The notes beneath the pieces were generated by a model. It ran no database searches. It was not told where the DNA came from and saw only the letters and a list, made by a program, of their open reading frames with translations. Positions 26,000 to 34,236 of a stretch of DNA of 64,000 nucleotides are shown here, piece by piece. The DNA is taken from assembly GCF_001672775.1 (NCBI RefSeq), contig NZ_LZKJ01000087.1:1-64000 (forward strand), written 5' to 3'. Both the position numbers and the translations under genes were made by a program. The first letter of the stretch is position 1; every line of letters begins with the position of its first letter. The DNA is from Mycobacterium kyorinense. GTDB taxonomy: Bacteria > Actinomycetota > Actinomycetes > Mycobacteriales > Mycobacteriaceae.

Positions 26000-27148
26000 G
26001 TGGCGACGGTCCGCGAGGCTGATGCGGTCGCGCCGCTGTGGCGGGCGGCGCAAGTGTTTCGTGCACTGAGTTGCCTGTATGCGTTGGGGTTTCAGATCGC
26101 GATCAACTCCGACCTGGATCAGCCCACGCTGGCGTGGGCTCTGTGCGCGCTCTTGCTCGGTGTCAGCGCGGTATACGCGATCGCCTACGTCCAGGGCTTC
26201 GGTCGCCGGCCCGCATGGGTGGTCGCCGAGATCGTGATCGTGGTCGCGCTGATGTGGTCCAACAGGATTGTGGCGTCGGTGCAGTGGGCGGATGACAATC
26301 AAACCTGGCCCACCACTCTGTGGGCTACCAACCCCACGATTTCGGCGGCTCTGTTGTCCGGGCCGGTCGCCGGGATGGCGACCGGGCTGGTGGTAATGGC
26401 CACGAATTTCGCAGTGAAGAACTATTTCACCCTCGACCTCTCCCACAACGCCACACTGATCATCGAGGTCACACTCGGCCTGGCCATCGGCATGGCCGCG
26501 GGCACTGCGCGTCGCGCCCACGCCGAACTGCAGCAGGCGATCCGGCTGGCAGTCGCGGTCGAGGAACGCGAACGCCTATCCCGTCACGTTCATGACGGTG
26601 TAATCCAGGTGCTGGCGCTGGTCACCAAACGGGGCCGCGAGATCGGCGGGGCTGCAGCCGAACTGGCGGACCTGGCCGGCGAACAGGAACGAGCGCTGCG
26701 CCGGCTGGTCGCGGCGGCGGACTTCGGCCGCGACGGCGACGCGCAGGCGGTCGACCTACGCACTTTGCTGGCCCGCCGCCACGACGACCAGGTGTCACTG
26801 AGTATGCCGGCTACGCCGGTGCCGCTGGAGCGGCCGGTAGCCGAGGAGCTCGATGCGGCGGTCGGCAACGCGCTGGACAACGTGCGAGCTCACGCCGGGC
26901 CTGAGGCCCGAGCGTTCGTGCTGCTGGAAGATCTCGAGGACACGGTCACTGTGAGCATCCGCGACGACGGAATCGGCATCGCCGCCGGCCGCCTCGAGGA
27001 AGCGGCCCGCCAGGGCCACGTGGGTATTTCCCAATCGATTGTGCAACGGCTGGCGTCGTTGGGCGGCAGCGCCCAACTGAGTACCGACGTCGGCGAAGGC
27101 ACCGAATGGGAACTCACCGTCCCACGCCGGGAGAAACGTCGTGGCTGA
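26000..27148 (+). CDS. Membrane sensor histidine kinase, MacS-like (HisKA_3 type)
   Basis: 382 residues. The N-terminal half has five or six membrane helices (about 15-175) with short loops and no large extracytoplasmic sensor domain, as in the MacS family. The dimerisation/phosphoacceptor helix reads VEERERLSRHVHDGVIQVLA with His198 followed by Asp. The ATPase domain has the N-box VGNALDNVRAHA and the G1 box RDDGIGI. The start GTG 26000 is preferred because a -10 box lies six bases upstream. Its stop overlaps the response regulator start by eight bases, so kinase and regulator are produced together. The signal is unknown. Confidence 0.88.
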   Translation: MATVREADAVAPLWRAAQVFRALSCLYALGFQIAINSDLDQPTLAWALCALLLGVSAVYAIAYVQGFGRRPAWVVAEIVIVVALMWSNRIVASVQWADDNQTWPTTLWATNPTISAALLSGPVAGMATGLVVMATNFAVKNYFTLDLSHNATLIIEVTLGLAIGMAAGTARRAHAELQQAIRLAVAVEERERLSRHVHDGVIQVLALVTKRGREIGGAAAELADLAGEQERALRRLVAAADFGRDGDAQAVDLRTLLARRHDDQVSLSMPATPVPLERPVAEELDAAVGNALDNVRAHAGPEARAFVLLEDLEDTVTVSIRDDGIGIAAGRLEEAARQGHVGISQSIVQRLASLGGSAQLSTDVGEGTEWELTVPRREKRRG

Positions 27149-27800
27149 GCAAAAGCTTCTGTCGGTGATGGTGGTCGACGACCATCCGATCTGGCGCGAC
27201 GCGGTGGCCCGCGACCTGGCTGCGCGCGGTTTCGAGGTAGCGGCCACCGCCGACGGCGTCGCCGCTGCGCGCCGGCGCGCGGAAGTGGTCAAGCCCGATG
27301 TGGTGCTGATGGACATGCGGCTGGCCGACGGCGACGGCGTGCAGGCGACTGTCGAAGTGATCAAGGTTTCTCCGTCGTCGCGGGTGCTGGTGTTGTCGGC
27401 CTCCGATGAACACGATGACGTCCTGCAAGCGGTCAAAGCCGGCGCGGCGGGGTACCTGGTGAAGAGCGCATCAAGCGCCGAGCTGGCCGAGGCGGTGCGC
27501 GCCACCGCGGCAGGGCGTGCGGTGTTCACCGCGGGCTTGGCGGGGCTGGTGCTGGGCGAATATCGGCGTCTGAAACGCTCTCCGGAGGCCGGCCCTGCCA
27601 CACCCGCGTTGACTGAACGCGAGACCGAGGTGTTGCGTTTCGTCGCGAAAGGCCTGTCGGCCAAGCAGATCGCCCAGAAGCTGTCGTTGAGTCACCGCAC
27701 CGTGGAAAACCACGTCCAGGCCACATTTCGTAAGCTGCAGGTCGCCAACCGGGTGGAGCTGACCCGCTACGCCATCGAACACGGGCTGCACGAGGACTAG
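27141..27800 (+). CDS. NarL/LuxR-family response regulator, MacR-like
   Basis: 219 residues. The receiver domain has VVDDH at the N-terminus, phospho-acceptor Asp58 (VVLMDMRLADGDG) and Lys108 (AGYLVKSA). The LuxR helix-turn-helix at about 153-200 reads LTERETEVLRFVAKGLSAKQ and HRTVENHVQATFRKLQV. It is the cognate partner of the overlapping sensor kinase. A near-MacR palindrome lies just downstream, in front of the DUF2339 gene, and is its likeliest binding site. Cytoplasmic. Confidence 0.92.
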   Translation: MAEQKLLSVMVVDDHPIWRDAVARDLAARGFEVAATADGVAAARRRAEVVKPDVVLMDMRLADGDGVQATVEVIKVSPSSRVLVLSASDEHDDVLQAVKAGAAGYLVKSASSAELAEAVRATAAGRAVFTAGLAGLVLGEYRRLKRSPEAGPATPALTERETEVLRFVAKGLSAKQIAQKLSLSHRTVENHVQATFRKLQVANRVELTRYAIEHGLHED

Positions 27801-27810
27801 CCGGCGAAGT

Positions 27811-27826
27811 CGAGTAGTTCTACTCA
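27811..27826. promoter_or_regulatory. Palindrome CGAGTAGTTCTACTCA, candidate response-regulator operator
   Basis: The core GAGTAG-TT-CTACTC is a perfect inverted repeat, 35 bases upstream of the DUF2339 ATG. The Streptomyces MacR operator that I recall is TGAGTACNNGTACTCA; this site differs in the two central flanking bases and one edge base. Outer arms CCGGCGA (27801-27807) and TCGCCGG (27838-27844) extend the symmetry. Confidence 0.5.
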
Positions 27827-27860
27827 TCCTTTCCGGCTCGCCGGAAGACATCGTGCAGGT

Positions 27861-29651
27861 ATGACCCAACCGCACGCCGTCATCACCCGCCTGTCCGCTG
27901 ATTTCGAGTCGATCTCGCGGCAGATGTCGCGGGTCTCCGGAGACTTGGCTGAACTCGACCGCTACTTCGCCAGCTGGGCGGCGGCCGCTGCGCCTGTTGC
28001 GACACTGGTCCCGGAGCAGCCTCGGCCAGCACCGCTTGCCGCGCCCCCGCCGGCGCCGCGACCCGCGCCGCGGAGCGAGCCGCCACCGCCGCCGGCCTGG
28101 ACACCCCCGCGCGAGTGGCGGCTGCCGGATGCGGGCGTGATCGGCAAGATCCTGGCCGTCGCCGGCGTCGCCGTCACGTTGGTCGGTGTGGTGTTGCTGC
28201 TGGTCCTCGCGGCCAAAGCGGGGCTGCTGCGTCCTGAGATTCGGGTGGCCGGCGGAACCGTCCTTGCCGCGGCGCTCGTCGGCGTGGGTGCTCGACTGCA
28301 CGGCAAGCCGGGTGGGCGGATCGGGGCGATCGCGCTGGCCGCCACCGGTGTCGCCGCCGGCTACCTCGACGTCATCGCGGTGACCACCATCTACCGGTGG
28401 GCGCCGGCCGCGGCCGGACTGGCTATCGCCGCCGCGGTGGGCACAGCGGGTCTGGCCTTGGCACGGCGGTGGAACTCCGAACACCTCGGTCTGCTGGTGC
28501 TGATCCCGCTGATCGGCCTGGCCCCGGTGCTTACCCGTGGAGTCGACCTGATGCTGATCGGTTTCATGCTTGCCCTGTCCGCCGCCGCCCTGGCCGGGCA
28601 ATGGGGCAGGGACTGGATCTGGATGTTCGCCGCCCGCATCGCGGCGCCCACCGCGCCGCTACTGATCGCACTGGCGGCCCGTGGCGGCACCGAGAACCCG
28701 TGGCTTCTCGGCGGCTTGTGCCGGTTGGCGGCGCTGCTGGCCATTGTCTCCGGCCTGATGCTGATCCCCGTCATCACCCGCACGACCGCACTTGCTGTGT
28801 TGACCGCGGCGGGCACCGTGCCGGTGCTGGCGTGCGGCGTCGCGGTGGATCGGCTGCTGGCCACGCTGCTGACCGGAAGCTTGGCTGCCGGTCTGCTGGC
28901 CCTCGTCATCTTGGGCAGCGACCTTCCGCGCATCGTCGTGCAAATCTGGTCGGCGTTGTCCGCGGTGTCGGCGCTCATTGCTGTCGACACCGCATTTCAC
29001 GGCTACCTGGAAGCTCCTGTGTTACTGGCGATCGCGATCACGGTCGCCGTCGCGGGTCGCAAGGATGCGATCGCGCGTTGGGTGGCAACAGGATTCGGCG
29101 CCATCGGAATCCTGGCCTTTCTCAGCGCAGCTCACCCCACCAACTTGCTGCACGGCACCGCGGTGTCGACCTCGGTTGCGGTCGCCACGATGGTCACCAG
29201 TGTGCTGGTCATCGCCTACGTCGCCGTCATGTCCCCGCTGCACGCGCTCGTCGTCCAGCGCGACCTCGACCTCGCACGGGTGCTGGCCGGCGTCGGCGCC
29301 GGATATCTCGTTTACTCGGTCACCATGTTCACCGTCACCGCCGGTGTTCTGGTCGGCGGTACCAGCGCCGGATTCCTGGCCGGGCACATGGCGGCCACCA
29401 TCTGCTGGACCGCCATGGCCGCAACATTATTCATCTACGCCCGTAGATCCTCGGGCCAGCGGCGCACCGTGGCGGTCACCGGCGGGCTGGCGCTGACCGC
29501 AGCGGCCATCGCCAAGCTGTTCCTGTTCGACCTGGGCACCCTCGACGGCATCTTCCGCGTCACCGCGTTCATCGTCGTCGGCCTGGCGCTGCTTGCCATG
29601 GGCACCGGCTACGCCCGTTCGCTGGCGCAGCGCGACACCGTGACTCCCTGA
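27861..29651 (+). CDS. DUF2339 polytopic membrane protein
   Basis: 596 residues. A short N-terminal helical segment (ESISRQMSRVSGDLAELDRY) resembles a coiled coil. A Pro/Ala-rich linker follows (about 48-88), then about 14-16 hydrophobic segments to the C-terminus. This coil-linker-membrane layout is that of DUF2339 proteins, whose function is unknown but which are thought to act in the envelope. It follows the two-component system by 60 bases with the candidate operator between. It precedes an acyltransferase by 32 bases, so both may form the regulated output unit. Confidence 0.8.
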   Translation: MTQPHAVITRLSADFESISRQMSRVSGDLAELDRYFASWAAAAAPVATLVPEQPRPAPLAAPPPAPRPAPRSEPPPPPAWTPPREWRLPDAGVIGKILAVAGVAVTLVGVVLLLVLAAKAGLLRPEIRVAGGTVLAAALVGVGARLHGKPGGRIGAIALAATGVAAGYLDVIAVTTIYRWAPAAAGLAIAAAVGTAGLALARRWNSEHLGLLVLIPLIGLAPVLTRGVDLMLIGFMLALSAAALAGQWGRDWIWMFAARIAAPTAPLLIALAARGGTENPWLLGGLCRLAALLAIVSGLMLIPVITRTTALAVLTAAGTVPVLACGVAVDRLLATLLTGSLAAGLLALVILGSDLPRIVVQIWSALSAVSALIAVDTAFHGYLEAPVLLAIAITVAVAGRKDAIARWVATGFGAIGILAFLSAAHPTNLLHGTAVSTSVAVATMVTSVLVIAYVAVMSPLHALVVQRDLDLARVLAGVGAGYLVYSVTMFTVTAGVLVGGTSAGFLAGHMAATICWTAMAATLFIYARRSSGQRRTVAVTGGLALTAAAIAKLFLFDLGTLDGIFRVTAFIVVGLALLAMGTGYARSLAQRDTVTP

Positions 29652-29683
29652 AACTGTTCTACGGAAAGGTATTTGGACACATC

Positions 29684-31009
29684 ATGACCACACTGACGGG
29701 TCTACCCTCTGCCGAAGATTTGGCCGCGGCCACTCCCGCGGGGCGCGATCGCGCCCTGGACGTCATTCGCATCACCTCCCTGATCGCTGTCGTTGCCGGT
29801 CACACCGTGATGGCGATCAGCACCATCCGCGGCGGTGTGCTCATCTGGGACAACCTGCTCACCACATCCGTTGTATTCCAAGCACTTACCTGGGTTTTCC
29901 AGATCATGCCGCTGTTCTTTTTCGCCGGCGCCGCCGCTTGCCTGACCTCGTGGCAGCCCGGCACCAACTGGGGCAGCTGGCTGATGACCCGCTGCACCCG
30001 GCTGTTCCGCCCGGTGTTCTACTACCTCGGATTCTGGGCCGCGGCGCTGTACCTGCTGCATCCGCTTGTGCCACAACACGTCTACGACCCCATCGCCGGC
30101 GTCTCCACCCAAGCGATGTGGTTCCTCGGCGCCTACGTGCTGGTGCTGGCCGCGATGCCGATGCTGTATCGGATCACCACCACCGCCCGCCTGGCCGGCG
30201 GCGTTGCTGCCGTCTACGGGACCATCGCGATTATCGACGTCATGCGGCTGCATTGGCATGCCGCGGCACCGCTGGGTTACCTGAACCTCGCCGTCTGGCT
30301 GATCCCGGCCATGTTCGGCGTCGCCTACCGCCGCCATCTGCTCAGCGCACGTACCGCACTCGCGACCGCCGCCGGGGTCTTCGCGATCAACCTGGCCCTG
30401 GCCTGCTGGGGGCCGTATCAGTTGAGCATGGTGGGCACCGGCGATCACCACCTGTCCAATACCAGCCCCCCGTCACTGCTCCTGGCCGGCCACGCCATCG
30501 TCGTGAGCCTCGTCGCGATCGCCGCCGCCCCCGCCATCGGACGCTGGGCGCGACGACCCCGCGTGTGGTGGTGGACCGCACTCGGCAACTCCGGCGCCAT
30601 GACGCTCTACCTGTGGCATATCCCCGCGCTGCTGGGCATCCACCTGCTCTTCGACGAGCTCAGCCTGCCCCGCTACCCCGGCCAGCCCCACTTCGCCATC
30701 ATCAGCATCGCGCAGCTACTGCTGATGGCCGGCGTCGTCGCCATCCTCTTCGTGGCACTGCGACCCTTGGAGAACGATCCGCTACCTGGCTGGGACGGCG
30801 CCGCACCCGTCACCACCGTCGGTCGAGGCACCGCGATCGGAGCGCTGCTGTGCGTCGCCGGCGCGACCACGTTGGTGGCGATCCACTGGGGCCTCAAAGA
30901 CGTCGGACTGTACTTCGAGGCAACGACGGTGACCGCGCTGGTGACCGCCCGGGCGCTCGCAACACGACCAGCCCTGCCAGTCATAGCCGCTGCAGCGATT
31001 GCATCGTGA
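29684..31009 (+). CDS. Membrane acyltransferase, acyltransferase-3 family
   Basis: 441 residues with about ten membrane helices. Near the N-terminus, RDRALDVIRITSLIAVVAGH carries the R..D..R..H pattern of acyltransferase-3 (PF01757-like) enzymes, which move acyl groups across or onto envelope glycans and lipids. Further blocks are MPLFFFAGAAACLTSW, RLFRPVFYY and ALGNSGAMTLYLWHIPAL, the last a usual C-terminal signature. The substrate is unknown. It is probably co-transcribed with the DUF2339 gene. The last 29 bases overlap the convergent acetyltransferase gene. Confidence 0.87.
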   Translation: MTTLTGLPSAEDLAAATPAGRDRALDVIRITSLIAVVAGHTVMAISTIRGGVLIWDNLLTTSVVFQALTWVFQIMPLFFFAGAAACLTSWQPGTNWGSWLMTRCTRLFRPVFYYLGFWAAALYLLHPLVPQHVYDPIAGVSTQAMWFLGAYVLVLAAMPMLYRITTTARLAGGVAAVYGTIAIIDVMRLHWHAAAPLGYLNLAVWLIPAMFGVAYRRHLLSARTALATAAGVFAINLALACWGPYQLSMVGTGDHHLSNTSPPSLLLAGHAIVVSLVAIAAAPAIGRWARRPRVWWWTALGNSGAMTLYLWHIPALLGIHLLFDELSLPRYPGQPHFAIISIAQLLLMAGVVAILFVALRPLENDPLPGWDGAAPVTTVGRGTAIGALLCVAGATTLVAIHWGLKDVGLYFEATTVTALVTARALATRPALPVIAAAAIAS

Positions 31010-31895
31010 GGTAGCGGCAGCGGTGCTGCGAGGTGAAACCCAGCGACTCGAAAAGGCCGAGCGCCGCAGCAGTGTCGGCAATCTGCGCGTAGCCACGGGT
31101 GGCGCCGCGATCGGCGCCCCAGGCCAGTAGCGCCGTGCACACCGCCCGGGCGTGACCATGTCCGCGGTGATCGGCGGCGACGCGGACCTCTGAGACGCCC
31201 ACCCATCGGCTGCCGTCCGGAGTCGCGGTCAATGCGGCCCGCCCGATGGCGACGCCCGCACGGCGGCCAAACATCAGCTCGCCGTCGACGACGGCGGTCA
31301 GCACGTCGACCGGCACGTCGCGGGCATAGCAATCCAGCCAGTCAGCCGTCGGGCGTTGCTCCAGCGTGACGCTCGGCCCCGAGCGTTGCTCTAGCGTGAC
31401 GTTCGACAGCTCGCACACCAGCATTCGCGTTTCGCATTCGGCGGGCGCGTCGTCCGGCAGGCGCAGCAGCCGGTCCGGAACGGCCAGTAGCGGCGTGAGC
31501 CCGCGCTCCGTATACCAGTCCACGATCGCCGGGATCGCGGCGGCATTAGCGGAAAACTCCAGGGGAACAGCACTATTCGCTCGCCGCGTCGACCCGTGTC
31601 CAGCGCGTAGCAACCAGCCGTCGAGCCAGTGCTGTTCAACGCCGGGCCAGGCCAGCGCGGCCGCATGCTCGACGGCGCGGATCTGTGAGTTGCGCACCGG
31701 CACATCGGTTAGCCGGCGCACCGTCACCGCGTCGGCTGCGGCGAACTCGACGATGTCACCGGCCCGCGTCTGCACCCGCACCACCGGGTCGAGTTGCAGC
31801 AGATGGCCTACCGCATCGGTCAATGGTGGCACCGAACCAGCGGGCCGGCGGTAGCGCACCGTCACCCGTGTTCCGATCGCGGGCCACGAAACCAT
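30981..31895 (-). CDS. GNAT acetyltransferase, Rv0428c / CG3035 type, with SH3-like N-terminus
   Basis: 304 residues from ATG 31895, which shares one base with the def stop (TGATG). The N-terminal ~65 residues form an SH3-like beta region (VRVQTRAGDIVEFAAADAVT). The C-terminal GNAT domain has VSEVRVAADHRGHGHARAVC (acetyl-CoA loop) and GYAQIADTAAALGLFESLGF. Homologues are annotated as an N-acetylglutamate synthase of the CG3035 family, which would place it at the first step of arginine synthesis. I cannot confirm the substrate. A ten-residue tandem duplication (VTLEQRSGPS / VTLEQRPTAD) lies mid-protein. Confidence 0.85.
   Translation of the reverse strand: MVSWPAIGTRVTVRYRRPAGSVPPLTDAVGHLLQLDPVVRVQTRAGDIVEFAAADAVTVRRLTDVPVRNSQIRAVEHAAALAWPGVEQHWLDGWLLRAGHGSTRRANSAVPLEFSANAAAIPAIVDWYTERGLTPLLAVPDRLLRLPDDAPAECETRMLVCELSNVTLEQRSGPSVTLEQRPTADWLDCYARDVPVDVLTAVVDGELMFGRRAGVAIGRAALTATPDGSRWVGVSEVRVAADHRGHGHARAVCTALLAWGADRGATRGYAQIADTAAALGLFESLGFTSQHRCRYLTMQSLQRL
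31353..31412 (-). repeat. In-frame 30-base tandem duplication inside the Rv0428c-type gene
   Basis: Forward-strand GCGTTGCTCCAGCGTGACGC at 31353 recurs as GCGTTGCTCTAGCGTGACGT at 31383. The period is 30 bases (ten codons), so the frame is kept. The copies differ at few positions, which suggests a fairly recent duplication. Confidence 0.75.
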
Positions 31896-32488
31896 CAGTG
31901 GCCGAACGGATCCGGTCCCTCGCCCGGTGTCCAGGACAACCCGGGAACGCCCCAGCCCTGCGATTTGACGGCCCGCTTGGCGGCCCGGGCATGCCGGCCG
32001 ATCAAGCGGTCGAGGTACAGGAAGCCGTCCAGATGGCCGGTCTCGTGTTGGAGCATGCGGGCGAACAGCCCGGTGCCCTCGATCGTGACCGGGTTGGCTT
32101 CGGCGTCGAGTCCGGTCACCCGCGCCCAGGTTGCCCGCCCGGTCGGAAACGACTCGCCGGGCACCGATAGACAACCCTCGTCGTCGCGATCCGGGTCGGG
32201 CATGGTCTCGGGCACCTCGGAGGTCTCCAGTACCGGATTGACCACCACGCCGCGGCGGCGTTTGGTCTGCCCGCGGTCGTCAGCGCAGTCGTAGACGAAA
32301 ACCCGCAGTCCCACACCGATCTGATTGGCGGCCAGGCCGACCCCGTGGGCGGCGTCCATCGTGTCGTAGAGGGTGCTGATCAAGTCCGACAGGTCGGCCG
32401 GTAGCGAACCGTCCGCGGCCACCGACACCGGTGTGGTGGGGGTATGCAAGACCGGATCACCCACGATGCGAATGGGTACGACTGCCAT
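31895..32488 (-). CDS. def: Peptide deformylase
   Basis: 197 residues from ATG 32488, the same length I recall for M. tuberculosis Def; ten more in-frame codons upstream were not used. The enzyme removes formyl groups from nascent proteins. All three family motifs are present: [19 protein letters not shown] and [12 protein letters not shown], giving Cys, His, His as metal ligands and the catalytic Glu. The actinobacterial insert [10 protein letters not shown] before motif II is typical. A TAAGCT element eight bases upstream hints at a nearly leaderless mRNA. Coupled to the acetyltransferase gene downstream. Confidence 0.96.
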   Translation of the reverse strand: MAVVPIRIVGDPVLHTPTTPVSVAADGSLPADLSDLISTLYDTMDAAHGVGLAANQIGVGLRVFVYDCADDRGQTKRRRGVVVNPVLETSEVPETMPDPDRDDEGCLSVPGESFPTGRATWARVTGLDAEANPVTIEGTGLFARMLQHETGHLDGFLYLDRLIGRHARAAKRAVKSQGWGVPGLSWTPGEGPDPFGH

Positions 32489-32655
32489 GGTCGGCAAGCT
32501 TAAGCCTGCCGACGACACGCGTCGCGACGTGGCGTGGCAATCGAACTTCGCCGAGCGACTCGCGGGCGAGGATTACGTGTCAACAGTTAGCGCCGTGGTT
32601 GAATATTCGCCGATACAGCGTGCATTCGAGATTCGAACGGGGTCACAGGAGCGAT

Positions 32656-32964
32656 ATGGACAGCGCCATGGCGCGGGCTAATCGATCGGGGGACGACTCT
32701 GAAATCGCCGATGGGCTAACCCGCCGCGAACACGACATCCTGGCTTTCGAGCGGCAATGGTGGAAATACGCCGGCGCCAAAGAAGAAGCAATCAAAGAGT
32801 TGTTCTCGATGTCGGCGACCCGCTACTACCAGGTGCTCAACGCACTGGTTGATCGACCCGAGGCATTAGCCGCCGATCCGATGCTGGTGAAACGGCTGCG
32901 ACGGCTGCGCGCCAGTCGGCAGAAGGCCCGGGCCGCGCGGCGGCTCGGCTTCGAGGTCACCTGA
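32656..32964 (+). CDS. DUF3263 protein (Rv0430-type)
   Basis: 102 residues, with AGGAG four bases before the ATG. Conserved core: LTRREHDILAFERQWWKYAG, then KEELF-like AIKELFSMSATRYYQVLNAL, and a basic end (RLRASRQKARAARR). The central part looks like a small helix-turn-helix DNA-binding fold (SMSATRYYQVLN). That fits the strong conservation of this gene beside virR and sodC in mycobacteria, but no target is known. Divergent from def across 167 bases. Confidence 0.85.
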   Translation: MDSAMARANRSGDDSEIADGLTRREHDILAFERQWWKYAGAKEEAIKELFSMSATRYYQVLNALVDRPEALAADPMLVKRLRRLRASRQKARAARRLGFEVT

Positions 32965-33022
32965 GGTCCGGTTGAGGTGCGGCGCTTCGCGGCGTCGTTG
33001 TGGGTTCTGGCCCAGTCCTGGA

Positions 33023-33028
33023 TACAGT
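33023..33028 (+). promoter_or_regulatory. Candidate -10 box for leaderless virR mRNA
   Basis: TACAGT (TANNNT) ends seven bases before the ATG at 33036. It supports this ATG over the in-frame GTG at 33027 that it overlaps. Confidence 0.45.
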
Positions 33029-33035
33029 GGCGTCG

Positions 33036-33497
33036 ATGAATGAACGCGTTCCGGATTCCTCCGGGCTTCCGCTGCGGGCCATGGTGATGGTGCTGCTGTT
33101 TTTGGGTGTCATTTTCCTGTTGGTGGGCTTTCAAGCCATGGGATCGGGCGGAAACTCCGACGACGACTCGTCGGGTTCGTCCGTGTCGACCAGCGCCATG
33201 CCGCCAAAGACGCGAGCGCCGGCTAAAGCCCAGGTGCGGGTGTTCAACATCTCCGATCAAGAAGGCGTCGCCGCTCGCACACGCGACGAACTACAGGCAG
33301 CGGGCTACGACGTCACCGAAGTCGGCAACCTCCCGTCGTTAGCCGATGTCACGGCCACCACGGTGTATTACACCGACGCACCCGGGGAGCAGGAAACCGC
33401 CGACGCCGTCGGCAAGCTGCTGGCCGCGCAGGTCGAACCGCGAATCCCCGACGTCGCCGACCAACCGCCCGGCGTCATCGTTCTCGTCACGGGCTAG
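33036..33497 (+). CDS. virR: VirR-like membrane-anchored LytR_C-domain protein (Rv0431)
   Basis: 153 residues. One N-terminal membrane helix (about 14-35, MVMVLLFLGVIFLLVGFQAM), a Ser/Asp/Pro linker, then a LytR_C domain (about 66-153) with VRVFNISDQEGVAARTRDEL, AGYDVTEVGN and the terminal QPPGVIVLVTG. In M. tuberculosis the orthologue Rv0431 (VirR) limits vesicle release and shapes cell-wall linkage. The domain faces the periplasm. It is followed nine bases later by sodC, whose own promoter box overlaps the virR stop codon. Confidence 0.9.
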   Translation: MNERVPDSSGLPLRAMVMVLLFLGVIFLLVGFQAMGSGGNSDDDSSGSSVSTSAMPPKTRAPAKAQVRVFNISDQEGVAARTRDELQAAGYDVTEVGNLPSLADVTATTVYYTDAPGEQETADAVGKLLAAQVEPRIPDVADQPPGVIVLVTG

Positions 33498-33500
33498 TCT
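33495..33500 (+). promoter_or_regulatory. Candidate -10 box for leaderless sodC mRNA, overlapping the virR stop
   Basis: TAGTCT begins with the virR TAG stop codon and ends six bases before the sodC ATG at 33507. sodC may thus be transcribed independently of virR despite the nine-base gap. Confidence 0.45.
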
Positions 33501-33506
33501 TTCCCC

Positions 33507-34208
33507 ATGCTGAAGCCCGCCAAAAGCCGTACTGTCGTCGTCGCTGGTCTCGCAGCGCTTACCGCTCCTGTTGCTTTGCTGAGCGCATGTTCGCCGCCCA
33601 ACGAGTCGCCGGCCACGTCTCCTGGCACCACGCCGTCGGTGTGGACCGGATCGCCGGCGCCGGCCAATACGCCACCCGAAGGCGGGCCGGTGCCGCCGGA
33701 CACGCTGACCGCCCATCTGAAGGCACCGGACGGCACCAAGGTGGCGACCGCGAAATTCGAGTTCGACCACGGCTATGTGACCGTGACGGTGGAGACCACC
33801 GGCCTCGGCCAGTTGACGCCCGGCTTCCACGGGATGCACATCCACAAGGTGGGCAAGTGTGAGCCCGACTCAGTCGCCCCGACCGGCGGAGAGCCCGGCA
33901 ACTTCAACTCGGCAGGCGGGCATTACCAGGCGCCCGGGCACAGCGGGGGCCCCATGAGCGGCGACCTGACGTCGCTGCAGGTGCGTAAGGATGGTGCGGC
34001 GCTGCTGGTGACCACCACCGACGCGTTCACCAAAGAGGACCTGACGTCGGGCGAGGGCACCTCGATTGTCATTCACGCCGATGCGGACAACTTCGGCAAC
34101 ATCCCGGACCGCTACCAGGTCAACGGAACACCTGGTCCCGACCAGACCACCATGTCCACCGGTGACGCCGGCAAGCGGGTGGCGTGCGGTGTCATCAGCG
34201 CCGGTTAG
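33507..34208 (+). CDS. sodC: Cu/Zn superoxide dismutase lipoprotein
   Basis: 233 residues. A signal peptide ends in the lipobox LLSAC (Cys28), followed by a Pro/Ser/Thr-rich linker to about residue 65. The enzyme domain has [29 protein letters not shown] and [17 protein letters not shown], supplying the copper and zinc histidines and Asp. The disulfide pair is HKVGKC with VACGVI. It should be anchored on the outer face of the membrane and remove superoxide there. The stop lies in a small perfect hairpin. Confidence 0.95.
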   Translation: MLKPAKSRTVVVAGLAALTAPVALLSACSPPNESPATSPGTTPSVWTGSPAPANTPPEGGPVPPDTLTAHLKAPDGTKVATAKFEFDHGYVTVTVETTGLGQLTPGFHGMHIHKVGKCEPDSVAPTGGEPGNFNSAGGHYQAPGHSGGPMSGDLTSLQVRKDGAALLVTTTDAFTKEDLTSGEGTSIVIHADADNFGNIPDRYQVNGTPGPDQTTMSTGDAGKRVACGVISAG

Positions 34209-34217
34209 CAAACCGGC
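34200..34217. repeat. Small perfect hairpin over the sodC stop
   Basis: GCCGGTT (34200-34206) and AACCGGC (34211-34217) pair perfectly around AGCA. There is no following T-run, so it is more likely an mRNA end stabiliser or attenuator before the next gene than a classic terminator. Confidence 0.5.
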
Positions 34218-34236
34218 CGGCAGGGTATCCAGGCGT

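Noticed and set aside
34189..34236. Earlier GTG start (34189) for the Rv0433-type ligase
   Set aside because: It overlaps sodC and the stop hairpin and adds 16 residues of weak character; kept as an alternative because the family usually has a few residues before the core.
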